Source: JAFGJQ01 sp964586145
GTDB taxonomy: Bacteria > Planctomycetota > Phycisphaerae > UBA1845
Reading direction: 5' to 3'
DNA length: 23,390 nt
Assembly (NCBI GenBank): GCA_964586145.1
Contig: CAZPHH010000077.1
Coordinates: forward strand, 1-23,390
Under the pieces are notes generated by a model. It did no database searches. It was not told the DNA's origin and saw nothing but the letters and a program-made list of their open reading frames with translations. Made by a program: the position numbers and the translations under genes. Shown piece by piece: positions 15,671 through 23,104 of the stretch (the first letter of the stretch is position 1; each line of letters opens with the position of its first letter).

Positions 15671-15688
15671 CGACGTCGCGCGACGTCG
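15671..15688. promoter_or_regulatory. 18-bp perfect palindrome upstream of R-M operon
   Basis: CGACGTCGC followed directly by its reverse complement GCGACGTCG. It lies about 90-110 bases upstream of the proposed R-M promoter, in a 385-base region without genes (15430-15814) between divergent genes. It could be an operator for either side; no controller protein gene is visible. Confidence 0.4.
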
Positions 15689-15727
15689 CCGATCCACTCG
15701 CGCTGCCATGTCGCCTTCCTGCGTGTA

Positions 15728-15783
15728 GTGGTGGAGCAAGCCGTGCAGCTCCGGCCTTTCCACCACGCCTTCTGTCCTATGAT
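15728..15783 (+). promoter_or_regulatory. Dyad and possible promoter of the R-M operon
   Basis: GTGGTGGA (15728-15735) and TCCACCAC (15759-15766) form an 8-base inverted repeat. The right arm overlaps a poor -35 (TTTCCA, 15757-15762), and TATGAT at 15778-15783 is a good -10. The 15-base spacer is short. If this is the promoter, transcription starts near 15790, which supports ATG 15815 over ATG 15779 as the endonuclease start. Confidence 0.35.
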
Positions 15784-15814
15784 ACCCCGACACGCCTTGC
15801 GAGGGCCTGAACAG

Positions 15815-16627
15815 ATGCCGTATGATGTGGACGTGGAAGCGGACGGTCCCTATCTCGACGTGATTCGGAGCGCCCTGCGCGTGTGCCTGAACTACAAGCC
15901 CGCGTGTGGCCAGGGGCGCAGCGCCGGTGTGACACTGGAGGAGTTTCAGAGGCTATACAGCGATGATGAGTTCTATGCCTGGTTCGGGTTGGACTCACCG
16001 CTCGTGTACGCCGCGCACAAGGCTGCCGGCGGTTTGACCTCGGTTTACCGGCAAATCGGAATCGCCTGTCAAACTCTCTTCTGCAAGGTACTGCAGGATG
16101 GGCTCGGTCTCACGGCGCCAGACGCCACCTGGTTCTATTCGGTCCCGAGGACCAAGGGCAAGCCGCGGAAGCTCAGCCTGGACGGGCGGATACCGCTGGC
16201 GAGAGTTCTGGTGCCGGAGCGGCGACGCGCCGTCGAAGCGTGGCTGACGGACGCTGCGGCACGCGTGAACCTGAGAAGGAAGAAAGTCCGATCGCTTGAA
16301 GGATGCGTCTTCGAGGTTCGGCAGGGCTACAAAAGCAACGATGCGAAGCGTCAGAACGCGGACATCGCGAATGCGGCCAGCGCCTACGCGCACGACTACC
16401 TCCCCGTGATGTTACTCCTGTCGACACAGATCCCCGCGAATCTTGCGGAGCGATACGTGCGCGCAAGGTGGCTGCTGCTGCGCGGGGTGAACTCCGGTTC
16501 GCCCGTGGAATCCACCTACGCGTTCTGCCGCGACGTCCTCGGGTATGACCTGGCCGGTTTCTTCCAACGTAACTCAGGTGTCATCAAGGCGGAAACACTG
16601 ACGGTGCTGAAAGGACTCCTGCAGTGA
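15815..16627 (+). CDS. Putative type II restriction endonuclease
   Basis: Predicted 270 residues from ATG 15815 (MPYDVDVEADG), with a GAGGG upstream; ATG 15779 is an in-frame alternative. No family name is recognised with certainty. The core EVRQGYKSNDAKRQNADIAN (about residues 170-189) followed by AYLP-like DYLPVMLLLSTQI looks like a conserved catalytic region, with an acidic residue and Lys spaced as in PD-(D/E)xK-like nucleases. The rest is mixed helix with several Arg/Lys-rich stretches. The decisive argument is context: its stop overlaps the GTG start of a DNA methyltransferase (GTGA), the usual arrangement of a type II restriction-modification pair. Base composition seems somewhat lower in G+C than the neighbours, consistent with horizontal gain. 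The recognition sequence cannot be predicted. Confidence 0.65.
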   Translation: MPYDVDVEADGPYLDVIRSALRVCLNYKPACGQGRSAGVTLEEFQRLYSDDEFYAWFGLDSPLVYAAHKAAGGLTSVYRQIGIACQTLFCKVLQDGLGLTAPDATWFYSVPRTKGKPRKLSLDGRIPLARVLVPERRRAVEAWLTDAAARVNLRRKKVRSLEGCVFEVRQGYKSNDAKRQNADIANAASAYAHDYLPVMLLLSTQIPANLAERYVRARWLLLRGVNSGSPVESTYAFCRDVLGYDLAGFFQRNSGVIKAETLTVLKGLLQ

Positions 16628-17910
16628 CACACGGGCTCTTCGGTCAACCCATAGCCGCCGACGCACCGCATGATCGACCGGGAAGGCGCGATCACCTGAC
16701 TTTCCGCGGAAACGTCGCTCTGGGGCGGCACGGTTGGCTGCGCCTGACGCCGGCCTACTCGCTTCACCTTGTCGATGCGCTCCTGCGGAGTCTTGGACGC
16801 GACGATTTCGTTCTCGATCCGTTCTCGGGCACGGGCACGACGGCACTGGCGTGTGCGGCACAAGGGATTCGCTGCCACGCGGTCGACATCAACCCGTTTC
16901 TCGTCTGGCTCGGAAACCTCAAGCTGACGGAGTTCACCGACGATACGCCCAGCACGCTCAAGGGCGAAGCCGCCGGCGTCGCCGAGAAAGCGAGCCGCTC
17001 GGATGGCGCCTGGACACCCGACATTCACCAGATCGAGAAGTGGTGGGACGAGCCGACGCTGAAGACGTTGGCGGCCCTCTGCCAGGCCATCCGACGGCCG
17101 GACCGCGAACGGTCGCCCGGGGTGACGGACCTGCTCCACGTGGCGTTCTGCCGGGTGATGATCGAGACGGCGAACGTCTCATTCGGCCACCAATCCATGT
17201 CGTTCCGGAAACGCCGCACGAACGGCGAGGACGAGCTGCTTCGCGAGACTCCCGCGCAGTGCGCCCGGCGCGTGACGGACCTGTTCCTCGCCGCCGCAGA
17301 CGAAGTGGCGAGCGGTCTGATGACCGATCCGCCGCAGGTGGACGCACGCGTGTTGCTCGGCGACTCGCGTGATCTGCTTTGTGCCCTCCCTCATCGGGCC
17401 TACACGGCCGTCATTACTTCTCCGCCGTACCCTAACCGGATGAGTTACATCCGCGAACTACGACCGTACATGTACTGGCTCGGCTTTCTCCGCGACGGCC
17501 GCGCCGCCGGCGAGTTGGACTGGAAAGCGATCGGGGGCACGTGGGGATGCGCGACGAGTATGCTGAACACGTGGACGCCCAGCGGCGACGGTCAGATTCC
17601 ATTCCCCCAGTTTGACCGCATCATCCGGGACATCGGGCAGGGGCACACACTACTCGGTCGCTACGTCCATCGGTACTTCGAGGACATCAAGAGTCATGTG
17701 CTCAGCCTGCGCAAGGTGCTCGCCCCCGGCGCTCGATGCCACTACATCGTCGGCAACAGCAAGTTCTACGACACCCTGCTCCCGGTGGAGGAAATCTACG
17801 CAGCTTTGTTCGAAGATGCCGGCCTCATCCACGTGCATGTTGACACGATTCGGAAGCGAACGTCAAAGAAGGAGCTTTACGAGTTCATCGTGCACGCATG
17901 CGCTTCCTGA
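16624..17910 (+). CDS. Type II DNA methyltransferase (N6-adenine or N4-cytosine)
   Basis: The 428-residue protein starts at GTG 16624, overlapping the nuclease stop. It is an S-adenosylmethionine-dependent amino-methyltransferase. DPFSGTGTT (residues 65-73) is the SAM-binding motif I, and TSPPY (265-269) is the catalytic motif IV shared by N4-cytosine and N6-adenine enzymes. Motif I precedes motif IV by about 200 residues, so the order is unlike the common beta class and the intervening region may hold target recognition. Other motif-like parts are CHAVDINPFLVWLGNLK (motif II-like acidic residue) and a late CHYIVGNSKFYD. It protects host DNA against the adjoining endonuclease. The C-terminus ends close to a strong terminator. 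Confidence 0.92.
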   Translation: MTHGLFGQPIAADAPHDRPGRRDHLTFRGNVALGRHGWLRLTPAYSLHLVDALLRSLGRDDFVLDPFSGTGTTALACAAQGIRCHAVDINPFLVWLGNLKLTEFTDDTPSTLKGEAAGVAEKASRSDGAWTPDIHQIEKWWDEPTLKTLAALCQAIRRPDRERSPGVTDLLHVAFCRVMIETANVSFGHQSMSFRKRRTNGEDELLRETPAQCARRVTDLFLAAADEVASGLMTDPPQVDARVLLGDSRDLLCALPHRAYTAVITSPPYPNRMSYIRELRPYMYWLGFLRDGRAAGELDWKAIGGTWGCATSMLNTWTPSGDGQIPFPQFDRIIRDIGQGHTLLGRYVHRYFEDIKSHVLSLRKVLAPGARCHYIVGNSKFYDTLLPVEEIYAALFEDAGLIHVHVDTIRKRTSKKELYEFIVHACAS

Positions 17911-18019
17911 CATTGCCCAAGGCGGCCTCGACCGAAACCAAAGCATGTGAGCATGTTGTCGAGCAAGGGCCCCCCACAACCTCGGCAAACCTCGCCCCCG
18001 CACGCCCGGCGCGCAAAAA

Positions 18020-18045
18020 AAGTGCCCGCGGGTCTGCGGGCACTT
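18020..18045. terminator. Strong intrinsic terminator, best on minus strand
   Basis: A 10-bp perfect stem (18020-18029 with 18036-18045, core GTGCCCGC/GCGGGCAC) has a 6-base loop. On the minus strand it is followed by a run of seven T (from the seven A at 18015-18021), making a classic Rho-independent terminator for the small ORF at 18101-18301. On the plus strand TTCATTT follows, so it may also stop the methyltransferase transcript. Confidence 0.85.
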
Positions 18046-18100
18046 CATTTCGGGTCTGACAGATTGCTTTGTCCACTGAATCCGTTTCGACCACTCCTCC

Positions 18101-18301
18101 TCAGAAGGATCGCCGCCGCACAGGAACCTGTGTCGGCCGACGCTCACCCGCCAGGGTGAGCACGGAACTGATGATGAGCAACATCGCCGCCGGACCGGCC
18201 AGCAGCAGGGCGTACCCCGCGACCCCGATCGCAGTCAGCACGCTCACCGGAGCGGCGATGCTCAGGATCGCAAAAGTCTGCCTGGCCACACGCTTCGCCA
18301 T
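18101..18301 (-). CDS. Small two-segment membrane protein
   Basis: A 66-residue ORF begins with MAKRVARQTF and has two hydrophobic segments (ILSIAAPVSVLTAIGVAGYALLL and GPAAMLLIISSVLTLA), ending in a basic tail RRPTQVPVRRR. A GGGAGA lies about 9 bases upstream of the ATG, and a strong terminator lies 55 bases downstream of its stop. No family is recognised. The ribosome binding site, terminator and non-random hydrophobic pattern support a real gene, but short length keeps the confidence moderate. Confidence 0.5.
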   Translation of the reverse strand: MAKRVARQTFAILSIAAPVSVLTAIGVAGYALLLAGPAAMLLIISSVLTLAGERRPTQVPVRRRSF

Positions 18302-18529
18302 GATCCGGTCTCTCCCTTCCCCGTGACTCCAAGGTCACCGCCAATGCTCGCACGTCATTCGATTCAAGGGCAGACCACCCGGCGAATCAACGTCCGATTG
18401 CCCGCGAGCCCCTGAGTCCACAAATGCCTTAAGAGGACTGGCAGAAAGCCGTGGAAATCGAATTTCCGGACCTTCGCCGCGAAATCGCCGCGTGTGAAAA
18501 TGGGCGGAGTGCCCGGTTTTCGGACGGCG

Positions 18530-19438
18530 CTACAGCCAGGCGAGGATCAGCGTGACGATGCCCGCCAGCAGCGTGACGGCGGCGCAGACGCCCAGGATCT
18601 GCCGAACTGCGTAGGGGACCCTCACAAACGGCCGGTCCGCCCGATCGAGCAGCCCGCAGAGAACGTCTTGCAGGAGGATGACAAACTGGCCCGAGGCGGT
18701 GTCCGGGTCCAGCCATCGGGAGCGGGCCTTCGGCGGCTGTGCATTTTCCCGGCCCTCCGGAACGTCTTCGTCATCGAACCGTATGTCGGCCTCTGCGGGA
18801 ATCCCGTCGGGGACCGCGAGGCCGGGCTCGCCGGTGCTCGCGTCCGGCAGGGGCTCTGGAGGGGCCGCCGATTTGTCCCTGGCCGGCGCCTCGCCTCCGA
18901 TCTGGGCCTGCGCTTCGTCGAGCAGGCCCTCGATCCTCTCGAGCTGGTCCTCAATCGGCGCGTCGCCCAGCAACGCCGTGATGTCGTCCGTCGTTGGCAC
19001 CACCACCGACGGCGGCTCGGTCGGCTCGGCCGGAGCGACCGGTTCGGCCGGCTCGATCGGTTCGGCCGGCGGCTCGGCCGCCTGCTCGACGGGGGCGTCC
19101 GCGGCCTGGGTGGGAATGTCCGCGACCGGTTCGGGGCCTTCTGCGCCGGGGACTTCGCCGGGCGTGGGCGCCTCCACCGGCGCGGCGTCCGCAGGCGATA
19201 CCGGCGTTGACGCGTCCGGCGGCGGGGGCGAGGCCGGTTCGGCCGGTGGGGCTGGTGCCGGCGCGGCAGCGGCGGGCGGCGGCGACGGCGCGGGTGCGGA
19301 CTTGCTCTCGGCGGGGCCGATGTTCTTCAGCAGCGTTTCCGCAATGCGCGCGGCCTTATCCAGTGCCGCGTCAACGGGGTTTGCGCCCGCGTCCTGGCTG
19401 CTACTGAATGAACTGCCGTCGCCTGGGGGAGGCGTCAT
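18530..19438 (-). CDS. Pro/Ala-rich protein with C-terminal transmembrane tail
   Basis: About 302 residues from ATG 19438 (MTPPPGDGSSF). ATG 19492, giving 18 more residues, is an alternative; the start is uncertain because neither has a strong ribosome binding site. The first ~45 residues look helical (DAALDKAARIAETLLKNIG). A long low-complexity Pro/Ala/Glu segment (about 50-150) follows, then a helical DDITALLGDAPIEDQLERIEGLLDEAQAQI, another linker, and a C-terminal hydrophobic segment (VCAAVTLLAGIVTLILAWL) that ends the protein. There is no signal peptide, so it is a tail-anchored membrane protein with a cytoplasmic domain. No family is recognised. It runs divergent from rsmE, sharing a short upstream region. 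Confidence 0.75.
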   Translation of the reverse strand: MTPPPGDGSSFSSSQDAGANPVDAALDKAARIAETLLKNIGPAESKSAPAPSPPPAAAAPAPAPPAEPASPPPPDASTPVSPADAAPVEAPTPGEVPGAEGPEPVADIPTQAADAPVEQAAEPPAEPIEPAEPVAPAEPTEPPSVVVPTTDDITALLGDAPIEDQLERIEGLLDEAQAQIGGEAPARDKSAAPPEPLPDASTGEPGLAVPDGIPAEADIRFDDEDVPEGRENAQPPKARSRWLDPDTASGQFVILLQDVLCGLLDRADRPFVRVPYAVRQILGVCAAVTLLAGIVTLILAWL

Positions 19439-19548
19439 GCTGCGCTGGACCCCCTGATCGAGAACTACCGCAAGTCCGGACTCTCTCGTCATTATCGGAA
19501 GCGCAGCGATGCAGCTTTCGGTTGTACGCCGTTTCCCTTCGCCCGATA

Positions 19549-20310
19549 ATGCCGGGCATGGCCGAGCCGCCGCGGTTCTTCTGCCCCGCGCTGACCGACG
19601 ACCGTGTCGACCTCTCGTCGGAGGAGGCACACCACGCGCGGACCGTCCTGCGCCTGCGAGCCGGCGACGAGGTCCTCGTGTTTGACGGACAGGGCACCGA
19701 GGCCCTCGCACGACTGGATCAGGTCTCACGCGAGCGGGTTTCGCTGACGCTGGGAGAGCGGGTCCGCGTGCCCTACGAGCACCCCATTCGCCTGACGCTG
19801 GCCGTCGCCATGCCCCGGGCCCAGCGACAACACGTCCTCTTCGAGAAGTGCAGCGAGATCGGCGTGGAGGCTGTCTGGCCGGTGGAGTATGAGCGAAGCG
19901 TGGTTCGGCCCGGAAGCGGCACACAGGCCAAGGGGCAACGAACCGCCCTGGAAGCGGCGAAGCAGGCCCGCCGGGCCTGGGTGCCAAGCGTCGAAAAGTC
20001 CCAATCGTTTGCGGCGACGCTTGGCCGGGCGGGGTCTTTCGACCGGGCCGCTGTGCTGACGCCCGTGCCGGAGGCTGTGCCGCTGGTTCGGCTTCTGGCG
20101 AGTGGCCGAGCCGGCGAGCGGTTGCTGGTGTGGATCGGCCCGGAGGGCGGCCTGACGGCTGAGGAATTGGCGTCGGCCCGGCAGGCCGGTGCGCAGATGG
20201 CGAGCCTGGGGCCGACGATTCTGCGGATCGAGACGGCGGCGATCGTGACGGCCTCGCTGGCAGCGGCCACGGGCTGGGGCGATCTGCGTGGCCGAACATC
20301 GGAGTCCTGA
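19549..20310 (+). CDS. rsmE: 16S rRNA (uracil-1498-N3) methyltransferase RsmE
   Basis: RsmE methylates U1498 of 16S rRNA using S-adenosylmethionine and belongs to the SPOUT (trefoil-knot) superfamily. About 253 residues from ATG 19549 (or ATG 19558) match the usual ~245. The N-terminal PUA-like region shows HHARTVLRLRAGDEVLVFDG. The knot region has FEKCSEIGVEAVWPV, LLVWIGPEGGLTAEEL and LGPTILRIETAAI, where GPEGG and LGxxILRxETA are the family signatures. The upstream frame to 19408 is out of homology and overlaps the divergent gene. The next gene follows directly, 1 base after the stop. Confidence 0.95.
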   Translation: MPGMAEPPRFFCPALTDDRVDLSSEEAHHARTVLRLRAGDEVLVFDGQGTEALARLDQVSRERVSLTLGERVRVPYEHPIRLTLAVAMPRAQRQHVLFEKCSEIGVEAVWPVEYERSVVRPGSGTQAKGQRTALEAAKQARRAWVPSVEKSQSFAATLGRAGSFDRAAVLTPVPEAVPLVRLLASGRAGERLLVWIGPEGGLTAEELASARQAGAQMASLGPTILRIETAAIVTASLAAATGWGDLRGRTSES

Positions 20311-20311
20311 C

Positions 20312-20665
20312 GTGGGTGGACCGGACGAATTCGACACCAAGGACGCGGCAAAGGCTGCGAAGAAACAGGCCAAGGCGTCGCTCAAGGCGGAGAAGGCCCG
20401 TCGCCAAGCCGAGGTTTCAGAATCGGTGCCGGCCCCCGCGCCAGCGGCGGAACTCCGCACACCGGACGGCGCGATCACACCCGCCGAGCGGTCCGCCCGG
20501 GCAGCCGAGCGAAGCGTCCGCCTGACGTACTATCGAATGTGGATCGGAATCATCGCGATCATCGTGTCGTTGATCGCCGCCGCCCTCGCCTGGCTCCAGT
20601 ATTCGCGCAGTCGACCCGAACCGACGGCCCCTCGAACCGAGTCCGTCCGCGATTGGCTGGGCTAG
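20312..20665 (+). CDS. Small charged protein with one membrane segment
   Basis: About 117 residues from GTG 20312, which has GGAG (20301-20304) at good spacing and follows the rsmE stop by 1 base. An earlier GTG (20288) is in frame but lies inside rsmE. The N-terminal third is Lys/Ala/Glu-rich (KDAAKAAKKQAKASLKAEKA) and likely forms a charged helix. One transmembrane segment (WIGIIAIIVSLIAAALAWLQY) is near residues 75-95. There is no signal peptide, so the charged part is probably cytoplasmic. The function is unknown. Its TAG stop overlaps that of the convergent DUF167 gene in the palindrome CTAG. Confidence 0.75.
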   Translation: MGGPDEFDTKDAAKAAKKQAKASLKAEKARRQAEVSESVPAPAPAAELRTPDGAITPAERSARAAERSVRLTYYRMWIGIIAIIVSLIAAALAWLQYSRSRPEPTAPRTESVRDWLG

Positions 20666-20970
20666 GCGCCGCCCCCGCCCGCGGTTCTCACCAGCCACGC
20701 CCGAACGTCTTCCGCTGTCACGCCGGCCAGGTGTACGGTCTTGACCGGCGACGTCTGTCCCTGGATCACCGTCACGCTCTGCCGCCGAATACCCAACTGC
20801 CTGGCAAGATACGCGGCCAGTGCGTCATTGGCCTTGCCCTTTTCCGGCGGGGCGGACACGGCGATCTTCGCCCGGCCGTCCATTTCGCCCTGGAAGCGCG
20901 TGCGCGACGCCCCGGGAACGACCTTTACGGGCAGCCGCACGCCGGTCTCGTCCGTGGTCAACTCGATCAC
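20662..20970 (-). CDS. DUF167 (YggU-family) protein
   Basis: The 102-residue size and pattern match DUF167/YggU: LPVKVVPGASRTRFQGEMDGRAKIAVSAPPEKGKAN and an ending with LLARQLG-like YLARQLGIRRQSVTVIQGQTSP. The PPEKGKAN stretch is the family hallmark. The biochemical role of the family is unknown. It has a short Gly/Ala-rich tail. It starts 22 bases after the lipoprotein gene at 20993-21691 on the same strand and is probably co-transcribed with it. Confidence 0.9.
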   Translation of the reverse strand: MIELTTDETGVRLPVKVVPGASRTRFQGEMDGRAKIAVSAPPEKGKANDALAAYLARQLGIRRQSVTVIQGQTSPVKTVHLAGVTAEDVRAWLVRTAGGGGA

Positions 20971-20992
20971 GTGTGCTTTCTCTGTATGGCGG

Positions 20993-21691
20993 CTATCGGT
21001 GCGTGTTCCGCGGGAGCAGTTCCAGCTCGAAGGCCTGCAGGTCGATCTGGCCGGAGGCCGCGGATGCGTCCGTTCCCTGGACTTCCACCAGCCCCGCCAG
21101 CACGAATTGATACGCCAGCCCCGGCTCCAGCGTCAGGTCAAACGAGGGCTTTTCCCGCCCGACAAAATGGCGCGGGCCCTCGGCCGTGCCCAGGTCGACC
21201 AGCACCGTGCGTTTCAGGACGTTGCGGTTCGAGTCTCGGATGAACACCTTGAGGCCCAGCTTGTCCGCGGGCTTGGTCAGGTCGGAGGCGTCGGTCTCCA
21301 CGGTGTACTCGTACTTCAGATCGAACACGGCGGTCACGTCGATGGCCGTGTCGGTTCGCGTCTCGATCACCTGCCCGATCTGGAACTCCGCCGTGGCCGT
21401 GCCCACCGCCGTGGCGGCGGCTTTGGCCATCGCCGTTCCGGCGGGCCTGGCCCACGATTCGGCCGTGGCCTCGCCGCTGGAGGTGCGCTGGGCGTCGTAC
21501 ACGTTGAAGGTCTGGTCCTTGGGGAAGTACAGGGGCTTGCCCTCGGCAAAGCGGGATTCGATCGGCACCCGTTTCTCGGACGGCGGCAGGCTGATCTTCT
21601 CGCCGTACCCGCCACCGCCACAGCCGCAGACGGCGGCGAGCGCTATCCCACAGCCAAACGCCCCCGCGTACCTGACATTTCGTCCGGGCAT
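20993..21691 (-). CDS. Predicted lipoprotein of unknown function
   Basis: About 232 residues from ATG 21691, which is preceded by GAGGTGG. ATG 21703 is in frame and would add four residues. The N-terminus MPGRNVRYAGAFGCGIALAA leads to a VCGC lipobox with Cys24, then a Gly-rich spacer, so it is lipid-anchored. The mature part is beta-rich: FNVYDAQRTSSGEA, an Ala-rich helix (AMAKAAATAVGTATAEF), VTAVFDLKYEYTVE, LGLKVFIRDSNRNVLKR and a final LAYQFVLAGLVEVQ/DLQAFELELL. No family is recognised. It is an envelope protein by signal only. The 591-base region upstream holds repeats. Confidence 0.82.
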   Translation of the reverse strand: MPGRNVRYAGAFGCGIALAAVCGCGGGGYGEKISLPPSEKRVPIESRFAEGKPLYFPKDQTFNVYDAQRTSSGEATAESWARPAGTAMAKAAATAVGTATAEFQIGQVIETRTDTAIDVTAVFDLKYEYTVETDASDLTKPADKLGLKVFIRDSNRNVLKRTVLVDLGTAEGPRHFVGREKPSFDLTLEPGLAYQFVLAGLVEVQGTDASAASGQIDLQAFELELLPRNTHR

Positions 21692-21898
21692 GTTCCACCT
21701 CATCGATGTTCCGCTCGCGATTCCCCATTTCAGCCGGTAACGCCGAAAAACGAACTCCGCCGGCCGCCAACGACCGCCCAACCACCGCCCATGATACGCC
21801 GTCGCTCCCCGACGGCAACCGGACCGGGCAGGCCACAAACCATCCCGCCGGGCCGCCCCTCGGCGCCTCGGCTCACCATCCACCGGTTCAGCAGGATT

Positions 21899-21980
21899 GG
21901 TCCGCACGGCGGACCCTACTCCTGGTGTGGGACCGGCCTCTGGTGTGGGACCGGCTTTCCAGCCGGTCTCCAGCCGGTCT
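21899..21980. repeat. REP-like hairpin repeat, second locus
   Basis: Same family as the 7523-7790 cluster: GGTCCGC-ACG-GCGGACC (21899-21915), then CTACTC and GTGTGGGACCGGC units (21924 onward), then GGGACCGGCTTTCCAGCCGG with a duplicated CCAGCCGGTC. It lies in the intergenic region between the lipoprotein and LolA-like genes, roughly 200 bases upstream of the former. Confidence 0.8.
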
Positions 21981-22045
21981 GTTTCCAGTGCGGTCATCCG
22001 ACGTTCAGAGTCTTCCTCTTGCGCCGTCAGCCCGGGTGACATCCT

Positions 22046-22230
22046 CCGCCCCCATCGTTCAGGGGCGGGGCGTTGGTGGGGGCATGTCTGCCTCCACGGT
22101 TTCCGCTCCGATTTGCATCGGAGCTCCACCCGTGGCCATGCACTCCCCAGCGCCGTTCGCAACGAAACCCCGAAGGGATCCCGTCGCGCCGGGGCAGCCC
22201 GGCGACGTGAGGTTGCCTCGGCGACTCGCC
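22046..22230. repeat. Structured, probably repetitive intergenic segment
   Basis: It contains a CCGCCCC/GGGGCGG hairpin (22046-22068) and a nested hairpin with outer arms CCACGG (22094-22099) and CCGTGG (22130-22135) and inner arms GCTCCGAT (22105-22112) and ATCGGAGC (22117-22124). The following 22140-22230 stretch resembles interspersed planctomycete repeats I have seen translated as NETPKGSRRAG-like artefacts, but this is from memory. No gene is supported here. Confidence 0.45.
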
Positions 22231-22282
22231 CGGGCCGGCCGCACGCATGCGCATGTCGGGCCGACGACGCCTCCGCCACCCG

Positions 22283-23101
22283 TTACTTCTCGGCCGGCGC
22301 CTCGTCCTTCTTCCCGGCCTTCTGCTTTTCCACCAACTGCCGAATGACTTCGGGCAGCTTGAACTTCTCTTCGGGGATGTCCTGGTTGTGCTTGATGCTT
22401 TCGATCTGGATGTTAATCTCCTGCAGCCTGCCCACCACTTGCCGCACCTTGTGCGGCACCTGGATGCCGTCCACTTCCCGGTACTCGCTGACGAAGGATT
22501 CGATCGGCACCGCGCCCATCTGCGTCTTCAGCGTCATCTCGCTCTTCACGACCAGCCCCGTCGCCTTGTCGAAGAACCGTGTTTCGGCCGGACCCTCCGT
22601 CGGCGTGAGGACGACGCGGTAACAAGCGGTCTCGTTGACGCTCTCCTCGCCGATACACTTCACTTCGGTGTAGTGCTTGCGCCAGTTCACGTCGGTGTCA
22701 AAGTTGCCCTCCCGGAGCGTGATGGCCGCTTCGTCGCCATCCATCACGCGCGGTCCCATCATCTGCGAGATCTCCCACGCCACCTTGCCGTCCGTCCCCC
22801 GCTCCGATTTGCCCATCTGGTCCAGGTCCGTGACGGCGTACGTCAGGTTGGGTCGGGCCGAGTAGACCGTCATCTTGCCCTTCAGGCCGGCCGCCGGGAT
22901 GTCCAGCGTCATCTCCATCACGCGGTTCCTGATCTTCTCGTACGCCGCCTTTCCGCCGGTGGCGTCGACGTACTTGTCCATGATGCTCTCGCCCGATGGG
23001 GCCTCACTCGTCTGCCCCCACGCCGCCCCGGACCCCAGCGCAGTCACACACAGGGTCACCGACAGCAGCCGCCGCACAAACCAGGCACTTTGCTCTCGCA
23101 T
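22283..23101 (-). CDS. Periplasmic LolA-like outer-membrane lipoprotein-sorting-type protein
   Basis: The 272-residue protein has GGAGG upstream of ATG 23101 and a signal peptide ending near AAWG-QTSEAP (about residue 29). The mature part opens with IMDKYVDATGGKAAYEKIRNRVMEM, followed by repeated beta-strand pairs (GKMTVYSARPNLTYAV, KVAWEISQMMGPRVM, CYRVVLTPTEGPAETRFFDKATGLVVKSEM, IESFVSEYREVDGIQVPHKV). This layout recalls LolA/LolB-like half-barrels. It is not canonical LolA, so lipid binding is only a suggestion. The C-terminus is Lys/Glu-rich. It begins 3 bases after the stop of an S41 protease gene, so both are on one transcript. Confidence 0.8.
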   Translation of the reverse strand: MREQSAWFVRRLLSVTLCVTALGSGAAWGQTSEAPSGESIMDKYVDATGGKAAYEKIRNRVMEMTLDIPAAGLKGKMTVYSARPNLTYAVTDLDQMGKSERGTDGKVAWEISQMMGPRVMDGDEAAITLREGNFDTDVNWRKHYTEVKCIGEESVNETACYRVVLTPTEGPAETRFFDKATGLVVKSEMTLKTQMGAVPIESFVSEYREVDGIQVPHKVRQVVGRLQEINIQIESIKHNQDIPEEKFKLPEVIRQLVEKQKAGKKDEAPAEK

Positions 23102-23104
23102 CGA

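Noticed and set aside
18323..18338. GTGAC/GTCAC dyad upstream of the small membrane ORF
   Set aside because: A 5-bp arm with a 6-base loop is expected by chance at this composition.
18451..18470. GGAAAT/ATTTCC hairpin near the end of the Pro/Ala-rich gene
   Set aside because: A 6-bp stem without a clear T-run; not strong enough to list as a terminator.
21741..22260. Short open frames across the repeat region, both strands
   Set aside because: Their translations derive from the hairpin repeats (GTGFPAG- and NETPKG-like strings) and lack ribosome binding sites.
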